Source: Triparma columacea (taxonomy: Eukaryota > Sar > Bolidophyceae > Parmales > Triparmaceae). Taken from it: DNA of 40,338 nt. Positions 33,401 through 40,338 of the stretch are shown in pieces. How positions within the stretch are numbered: position 1 is the first letter of the stretch; each line of letters starts with the position of its first letter. The notes under the pieces were generated by a model that saw only the letters and a list, made by a program, of their open reading frames with translations, was not told the origin of the DNA and ran no database searches. The stretch is from positions 1-40,338 of the forward strand of contig BRYA01001466.1 of the NCBI GenBank assembly GCA_030267965.1. Reading direction: 5' to 3'. The position numbers and the translations under genes are program-made.

Positions 33401-36400
33401 CGTACGTAGAGTGCGCCATCCCGAACGGAGACATTGCTTGGCAGGGCAGTGGCGAGGCAATATTGAGGATGCTTCGCGGGATTAGGTACTGCTCCCCCGT
33501 TTTTGTTTGCTGCCTCGGCGAAATGCTCTCCCTCCAGGTTGGAAGGAAGTCTATGAAGGTGGAAGAAAAGGAGGAATTGAATTGCAAATTCCCCTTCCTT
33601 TCCTCCACAGTTTTCAGCGAAGATGTAACGAGGATCCCGACCACCACCGAGGTGGAGCTCATGGAAGCCTTATTTATCCCTTGCATGGAGGATGACATGA
33701 GGAAGTTGGACCAGGAGGGGGCAGTTAACGGAGGCGCAGAGGCCAGCAACACCACGGCGGCCGACCACACGTACTTCTTCACCCGGCACCCAAGCCTGCG
33801 CAGCATCGACTTCCCTGACTATATGTCGAGCTTGACGGGCGTCAACACCATCTCCAACATACGGAAGAAAAAGGGGGAGCTCAAGGAAATTCTGAAGACT
33901 GTTGAGGAAAAGACCATCGCCGTCAGGCCGATGCCCCCCAAATATGCAAACATGGATGAACTTAGCAGCATGATGTTGAATGCGATCAAGGGGAGCATAG
34001 AGTCATTGTGGCCTTCATATAACGCCCCGGACTTTCTCGATAGGTTCGCAATCGAGACGGAGATTGCCATGGATTTTCTCAGGTTGGGCTACGTGAGGCA
34101 CCTGGACAAGTGCACTTACATTTCGGGCAATAGTAACGGGAGGGAGAGCTCCGACCAAAGCAAAAGTGATGTCCAGGGAGTCGGGGCCCCCACTAAGACG
34201 TTCAGGCCGATAGTAGAGAAATCGATGCAGGGTGGGGTAGGGATGCAGCTCCCGGCCAGGACGAGGGCAGTGATCCAAGGGAAGAAGGACAGGCCGCTGA
34301 CATTTTACGAGATACTAGAGAGGTACTGCGACTCTGTCAACAATGACATGCTGTTGGTGGTCGATAGCCCAAACTGCGGCGTCACGCTGAAGCTGAGCAA
34401 CTTCATCAGTGGTTACATCAGGCAACACAAGGGGGAGGTCCATCTTCCACAGTGGGGCTTGTGCCGGAACAGGGGCATCATTAGGAGGTTTTTCAAGACA
34501 GTGAACGTGAAGATTGGCAAGACTCAAAGTGCTGAACTGCTGGTCAAGACCAAGACAGAGCTTACCGATGGAACTATGAGGCTCTGCCTCGTACTTTTTG
34601 TCGACCTGAGGAGGCCAAGCCATAGATGGAAGGTTGGAAATATGTGCAAGTACATCCTGAGGGAGCTCAAGAGGACGTTCAATGTTGACATGGACATTCC
34701 CGACGTTGATATGGACTGCGTACACTCGCTCGGGGACTGGTTCGGGGCCGTGGCAACGATGGGCGACGCAGTAATTGTGCTCGACGGCATAGATCAAATC
34801 GACACTGGCAAGGAGGCGGACCCCTTCTGGTTTCTGCCCAAGGAAATTCCTAGCTGCATCCGCATTATCTGCTCATGCCACTTAACGAGCAGGGCGTTCA
34901 TAAGCCTCACGACAAACTTCAACGAGAGGGGAGCTGTGATAGTCAAGAGGAAGAGCAACCTGCTGGAGGAGAACAAGGTGCAGCTGATCGACGGAGTGGC
35001 GAAGAGCCTGGGGTTCGCGGTGAGTCTGGACTCCGTGTTCCCTCTGCTCATCAGCGAGAAGACGAACACCGTAGGGTACCTGAGGTGTTTGCTCGAGGAG
35101 CTCTTTTATAGGGGGCTGTTTGAGGGGGCTGGAGTGTACAATGAGGACAGGAAGTGGGGGCTGTGGGACGCTCAAGCTCTGAATTTGGACCCTGACTGCT
35201 GCGGGGGAAAACTTGTTAGAGACGAGATAGCTGGGGCGTGCAGCGAGCTTCTGGACAAGTGCGACACCAGGTTTATGCTGTACGAGGAGAGGTTGAAGAG
35301 GCTCATGGACACCTGCCCCTTCTTCGAGACTAGCGTTTGCTGCATAAGGCTGGCAAGGAGGGGTTTGGGTGAGGATGAGTTGAGGAGGATTCTGTACGGG
35401 AAGAGGGTAGGGAAGATGGAGTGGAAGAGACAGGAGAGATTGAGGGCGGTGGCGGTGGCGGAGGAGGGGGGAGAAGGGGTTGAGGGGGGCGAGGGGGGAG
35501 AGGAGAAAAAAGAACATGAGGGTTTGGGAGAAGACAAACAGGCGGACAAGGGACTGCAGGCTCAGGAAGTTGTCGTGACGACGGCGGACATCCTTTTCCT
35601 GCTTGAGAGGTTGGAGGAGGTTTGCATGAGCTGCTTTGGGAAATTCACTCTGGCCAACATGGAAATTCAGACAGCCATTGATAAAATTATGTTTGACAAA
35701 TACACGCAGTCCGAAGCGGGGGTGTCGGTAGAGGGAGGGACCAGAGGGCACAAGTCGAAGGAGGACGGCAGCAAGTCCGACAGGTGGAAGAGCTTCTACC
35801 TGCAGGTCATGATTGATATGTTCAACAAGAGCCTGGTGAGCTTCAGGAAGGCCGAGGAGCTGCCGTTTTTGGCAAAGTACTACGCCAAGACCATAAATCC
35901 GAAGAAAGATCCCAAGAAAGTCGTAAAATGGAGGGAAACCATCTTGAGGATGGTGCTGGAGGTGGACATGTTCTACAGGCTGACGGACGGCATGCTCATT
36001 GACGACCTGGTCAGGTGCTTGCACTTCTGCCACGCCAAGCCCGCCAACGTCACGGAGACACTTAAGGTGAACTTCGAGCGGTACTTTGGTCTCAGTGTCA
36101 AGAAGAATTTTGGGTATGGTTACGAAACCTTGGGACAAAAGAGCGTGGGAGTTGATTTGAATCACTTCAGGTTGAACGGTGGAAAGATCCTCAAGAGCAT
36201 GGGCGACTTCTGCTCGAAGCACCTCTACAACTCCACCGAGGTGGCTCAGGAAATGGCCGAGGCCAGCTTGCTTCTGAATTTCAGGGGGAAGAAGTTCCCC
36301 AGGCCAGGAGAAGGGCCACAAACCCACGGCTGGACCATGTTTCCATTGGACGTTAGGTAAGCGCGTGCGGAGGTGGGGGGAACAACCTTATTTGACCGAC

Positions 36401-37051
36401 ATGAGAAATGAGTAACCCAAAACCTAACACACACTAACACAAAACACACTTGTTGTGGTCCTCCAACCCCCCCCCCCCCCGACCTCCCTCCACCCCATCC
36501 ACCTCAGTGTTGCAATCGACACCATTATCCTGATCTCTGACATTTACCTGCAGCGAGCCAAAATCTGTCACAAGCGCATGGTAACGAGGGAGGCCAAGAC
36601 ACAAAAAAATGTCAACTCTACCGTCTTGTCGGGAATTGTCAAGGGCAAAGGGTCCAAAATGGTAGCTGCAATGCACATGGGTGGGGGAAAAGCGATTAGT
36701 AGGACGTCCATTGCGACAGGCAACGCCCAGGCACCACTGGGTGCCGACGGTGACATGGAGAAAAGTGACGGGATAGACCCTATTTTCCTCCTCCAGAAGC
36801 TCGAACACCTAGCCAAACACACGAGGACGATGGAAGAGAACGGCCTAGACGAAGCGCTCATTGAAAGAATAGCCAAGTTCGAGAAAAACGAGGACGCCTT
36901 TATGGAAATCTACAACGAGCTTCCACAGGCAAGAAACTACAGAGGAGGCAGGAAAAATAGAACCACATGGCTAAAGGACGAAACGGACTTCAGGCTCCAT
37001 GGACTACAAAAAATGGGGAAAAGCCACAAAGAACTTCCTAAGACGAGGTAG
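30445..37051 (+). CDS. NPHP3-like large protein with DUF4062-like and degenerate NTPase domains
   Basis: Five exons: 30445-30734, 30886-31024, 31144-31494, 31585-36356 and 36508-37051, giving 2031 residues. The N-terminus is basic (MIRRRPQSASTTSR, with a TRPRTAG motif). Residues ~260-420 are coiled coil. ~570-660 is a beta-sandwich, possibly SKICH-like (GDWLGIFLLSEEGEETLVCW). ~827-910 resembles DUF4062 (LFRIYISTRWDMEAER). ~1180-1340 resembles a NACHT/STAND ATPase: the strand LLVVDSPNCGVTLKL occupies the P-loop place but lacks the GK[ST] signature, while the Walker B AVIVLDGIDQID is kept. The order DUF4062 then NTPase recalls NPHP3/TEP1-type proteins, of which NPHP3 is ciliary. The 4.8-kb fourth exon has no introns at all. 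The acceptor at 31584 (CCCGAAAG) is weak in pyrimidines but is the only one that keeps frame. No TPR or WD array is visible. Confidence 0.8.
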
Positions 37052-37250
37052 AGGATAATTTTTGTTGAATCTCATTTACAATTATTTTATCTTGGGTCGT
37101 TTTTTCCTAAGCAACGACCGAAGTTGAATGATGTGTTAGCAGCGGGCAATATCGTCGTCGCAATGTTGTTGCATTTGAAGCCCATTATCGACCCTCACCT
37201 CTGTTAGGATTTCTTCCCAACCACAAGGCCGCCTGTCGCCAGCTCAGGAT

Positions 37251-38084
37251 TTATTTTCCACCCCCGTAACGCACAGTTCCAGCACCCGTAATGAAGGACA
37301 CGAGGACAGGGTGTTCGGACACAGCAGCCATATATTCACTATAGGAGAGGGTTCCCGTTCCGCTTGCGTCTGTTCGCGGCGAGCGGCGAATTGAGTCGTA
37401 GTATTAGCGTGGTCTCACTCAATGTCTTGTTTGGCATCCTCTACTACATCGTCGTGTCCATACTTCCAGCTCATTCTCACCTGCCGTCTTAAATATGTCG
37501 TCAACAAGGCTCTCAATCTGGTCACTTGTCATGACTGGGGAAATGGAAGGGGAGAAGGGAGCGTTGGGGAGAGGGAGGGTGTCAGCGTCAGGAACAGCAA
37601 GCGCCAACCGGTAAACACACAAATCCAAGCCAATCCAAGCCAAGCAGCACCCACCTGGATCGCCAAAATAGCTGGCAGTGGCATTCATTGAGGAAAGAAT
37701 GAAACTCATCTCATTGGGGCGGATCTGACCGGTACCATCTAGGTCGTACAACTCGAAGGAGAAGTTAAGCTTGCTGACGACGTCCCCGGTGATGAGGGGA
37801 GAGATGCCAACAATGAACTCCCTGAAGTTCACCTGGTCATCACCAGTCTTGTCAAACATGGTGAAGAGACGGTCCAGAATCTCCGTATCGGACTCTGTCA
37901 CACCAACGATCTCAAGAGCCTCCCGGAACTCGGCCCTTGTGATTGTGTTAGGGTTCCCCTCCCGAGCAGCAAGGTCCGAGAACTTCCTCTGCAGGGCTAG
38001 AAGCTCACGCTTCTCAAATTGGGTCACGTTGGCCATCGCCGCAATGGCCATCCTGTTCGCTCCCTTTCCAATGTCGTTTCCCAT
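37251..38084 (-). CDS. calcineurin-B-like EF-hand protein
   Basis: Three exons (37655-38084, 37481-37534, 37251-37369), with phase-1 junctions, give 200 residues. The N-terminal MGNDIGKG suits N-myristoylation. The first EF-hand is degenerate (AREGNPNTITRAEF). The next three look functional: DKTGDDQVNFRE, DLDGTGQIRPNE, and DASGTGTLSYSE, which is formed across the last splice junction. The tail is FITGAGTVRYGGGK. Length and EF-hand layout fit the calcineurin B / CBL / neuronal calcium sensor group: membrane-associated calcium sensors that regulate a phosphatase or kinase partner. Which partner cannot be told. If translation ran through the second donor the fourth EF-hand would be lost, so the 119-bp last exon matters. 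A divergent secreted-protein gene starts 567 bp away. Confidence 0.88.
37370..37480 (-). repeat. possible decayed introner in the calcineurin-B-like gene
   Basis: On the - strand the 3' half reads CACGCTAATAC, TACGACTCAATTCGC, CGCTCGCCGC, GAACAG. This has the family-B order (GCTAAT branch point, GACTC…CGC…GCTCG, AG) with several differences. The match is weak and could be convergent. Confidence 0.3.
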
Positions 38085-38650
38085 TTCTTTTCTGGAGAGA
38101 TAGGAGGGGACCAGTGGGTGTCGCCGGACGAGGGGGGGGGGAAGGGGTTAGTGGGGTATAGTCAGAATCAAGAGGCAAATGTGTTGTCAAAGGGTCAGAG
38201 AAGGAGAGAAGGGAAAATCAGGTTCTTAGAACGGTCACAAAAACGTTGACAGGGGGCGGAAGGGTTACACACCAAAGAGAAAGCTGTTGTGAGCTTCCCA
38301 CCCACATCTCGAAGCAGGCCAAAAGGAGAACAAATAAGTCAGACCTTTCCAGGAGATCCTATATGTGAGCATCTATGGGGTGCGCCCAACTCTCCCACTT
38401 CCCATATTCCCATATTATACTCAATTTCCGCGAAAGTACCACGAACGGTGGTTTTGGGTCGCGGGAGCCTCAATTGATCACTTCATGATGGCAACATGTC
38501 TTGTCTTCTCCTCTGTTATTGAACTGAATTGTTGATCGTGACTTTACTAGGGTCGTTTAATCTTATGTTTTTTTCCGATATGACCGCCAATACTAACCCT
38601 CGAATATAAATCCATGCCAAAACACCAGGAATTCTAAGCAGTGCAACCGA
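38085..38650. other. divergent intergenic region between calcineurin-B-like and Cys-rich genes
   Basis: No gene is seen. It holds a G-rich run near 38140, the inverted repeat ACCAC-GAACG-GTGGT (38438-38452) and TCAATTGA (near 38470). AT content rises toward the + strand start at 38651. Confidence 0.5.
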
Positions 38651-40338
38651 ATGAAAGTGTCTCATATTTGCCTAATCTTTTGGACCTGTTTAGTCCTAGT
38701 CGGAGGGAGGTCATTGGGTGAGGTGAATGTGGTCGATATGAACGGGCTGTTCAACACGGTCAGTAGTTATCAGTATGCTGAGAACTCTGGCAACTCCATC
38801 ATGGCAAATGGTGACACTGTAAATCTAGCTGTTGGGTCGTATAAATGCTCAGAGGGGACTTGTTCAGCTAGTTATTGGATGCTGGCCACAGATAACTTGC
38901 ATGGAGAGGTCAAGTGTGTGGAGGACAAGGCAAGCTGTGTGTTGGATGGAGAGAATGCAAGAACAGGGATGAGTGTGTATGGAACTAGGTATGGAACACT
39001 TATTCTCCGAGCTCTCACCTTCGACAAGGGGTATGGTACTTTTAGTGGTGGAGGGGTTGTCATTCTAATGGGTGCCTTGTCACGTGCCGTTGTGGACTTG
39101 AAGCTCTGCGTCTTTTCTAACAATAGAGCTACAGATAGTGACTTAGGAGGTGGAGCAATTTATGTTATTGGTAGTGGAAGTACTGTCAATATCTACGGAA
39201 CGAGCTTCAATGGAAACACAGCAGACTCAGGAAATGGTGATGATATTTACAACTACCCAAGCTCTTCTGGAACCATCACAATCCACAATACGTGCCCTTC
39301 TCCCTACTCCTCCAACTCTCCAATCCAAGGTAAGACGAGAATGAGGATTATGTAGTCTGTAGAACCATTCCTAACCCCACAACTCACTTTACGTTACCGC
39401 TGCACCAATTCCTATTCCTACCTCTCTCCTTTCTTAGGGGCTGCTTTGGACACTTATGGCACCGTCAACGGCAATAAATACTCTTACTCTTGCACTCCCT
39501 ACTCTTGCAACGCTGGGAGTTATAATCCTACTACTTCGAACCTTCTTTCAGCTTGCCAAGATTGCGGCAAGGGGAAATACAGTACCTCCACTGGAGCCAC
39601 TACGTGCCAAGGTGAGAAAGGACGGGAAGCCAATGCATAGCACCACGAAAATGATTCCCCACACGTCCCAAGCCGTCCTCCCGCTAAGAAACTCTGATCT
39701 TAAACTTCAATCCAACTCACCCACCCCTCTCATCGCTTCTAACTCCATCCACGCAATCTTCCTCGCACTTCTCTCGTCGCAGATTGCCCCGTAGGAACAT
39801 TCAGCTCTTCCACCGGAGCGTCCACTTGCACAACTTGCCCCAAAGGTGCCTACACTGACACTGAAGGCACAGTATCCTGTTATTCATGCCCCGCTGGCCG
39901 CTTCAACTCCGATGACGCGACATCTCCCAACCTTCACGACTCCCTCTCCACCTGCTCCATCTGCTCCTCCGGTAAATACAATCCTGACCAGGCCACCGAC
40001 CCTGACCTCCACGCCTCCTGTCAAGCCTGCCTTCCCGGAAAGTTTAACACGGATAACGGCATAAAAGATTTTGCTCATGATGACGTTGGAGATTGCTTGT
40101 CATGTGACGTTGGCACCTTCAGCAACGACGAGAATGGGGCGACTTCCTGCCAAGACTGTCCTACAGGCCTCATCTCTGGTTCAGGCGCCTCCTCCTGCTC
40201 GACCTGCCCAATAGGTTATAATTGCATCGACGGGGTTGTTGATTCGCCGTGTCCTGCTGGAAAGTATAGTGACGGCACAGCACCTGAATGTACCGCATGT
40301 GAGCCCAAGTACAAGTGCCCCGGAGGAACGGACAAGGT
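38651..40338 (+). CDS. secreted beta-helix and Cys-rich repeat protein (3' end beyond window)
   Basis: Exons 38651-39329, 39438-39611 and 39783-40338 onward, joined in phase 1. The protein begins with a clear signal peptide (MKVSHICLIFWTCLVLVGG). Residues ~30-215 resemble a right-handed parallel beta-helix of the polymorphic-outer-membrane-protein / pectate-lyase-like type (VFSNNRATDSDLGGGAIYV, GTSFNGNTADSGNG). After that come Cys-rich units of the GCC2/GCC3, TNFR-like type (CPVGTFSSSTGASTCTTCPK, CPAGKYSDGTAPECTAC), about 50-60 residues each with paired C-X2-C. The product is extracellular or a cell-surface adhesin or receptor ectodomain; a transmembrane or kinase part may lie beyond the window. 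No stop is reached by 40338. Confidence 0.82.

Noticed and set aside
1..40338. tRNA and rRNA genes
   Set aside because: I looked for cloverleaf-like B-box sequences and conserved rRNA segments and recognised none.

Overview
The window is nuclear DNA of a unicellular eukaryote. Every larger gene is split by GT–AG spliceosomal introns with CTAAY-like branch points. The contents are algal or protist in character: a heterotrimeric G-protein beta subunit, an organellar-type release factor 2, a CSP41-like epimerase, BspA-type leucine-rich repeat proteins, and EF-hand and NPHP3-like proteins typical of flagellated cells. A secondary-plastid alga of the stramenopile (heterokont) type, for example a bolidophyte/parmalean or a relative, fits best. 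This placement is inference; no marker gene settles it. I found no rRNA, tRNA, CRISPR array or autonomous transposon. One run of 155 N lies at 19612-19766.

Layout: 390-9411 (+) is one 22-exon gene for a ~2070-residue EF-hand / GYF / pseudo-phosphatase / IQ / LRR protein. 9578-9883 (-) is the last exon of a small Cys-containing protein. 10350-13110 (-) holds two tandem BspA-like LRR genes and a stub of a third. 13339-14939 (-) is release factor 2. 15070-16761 (+) is a 14-finger C2H2 protein. 17116-18729 (+) and 19078-19971 (+, interrupted by the gap) are unrecognised, the second a membrane protein. 20094-21747 (-) is G-beta and 22185-23358 (-) is CSP41-like. 23581-27306 (-) is a predicted fused hexuronate reductase/isomerase. 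27605-30311 (-) is an IQ/EF-hand protein. 30445-37051 (+), divergent from it, is a 2031-residue NPHP3-like protein. 37251-38084 (-) is calcineurin-B-like. 38651-40338+ (+) is a secreted Cys-rich protein that runs off the end.

The most striking signal is inside the introns of the first gene. At least 15 of its 21 introns fall into four families of near-identical sequence (A-D). Their 5' parts are unrelated, but all end in the same 3' module: CAACCCTTTCT-like tract, then a hairpin with the constant loop TCGCTTCGCTC, then CAG. The hairpin stem changes between families with compensating substitutions. One copy is flanked by a perfect 16-bp direct repeat, another by an 8-bp one, and one intron is a head-to-tail chimera of two subfamilies. 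These are the marks of introner elements, i.e. transposable units that create introns. Decayed versions sit in introns of two other genes of the window.

A second result is the gene at 23581-27306. Intron phases join a mannitol-dehydrogenase-family reductase to a UxaC-like uronate isomerase, which catalyse consecutive steps of hexuronate catabolism. Other points of interest are a dual-specificity phosphatase domain that has lost both its catalytic Cys and Arg, a zinc-finger array that varies mainly at DNA-contacting positions, and short perfect inverted repeats near several start codons.
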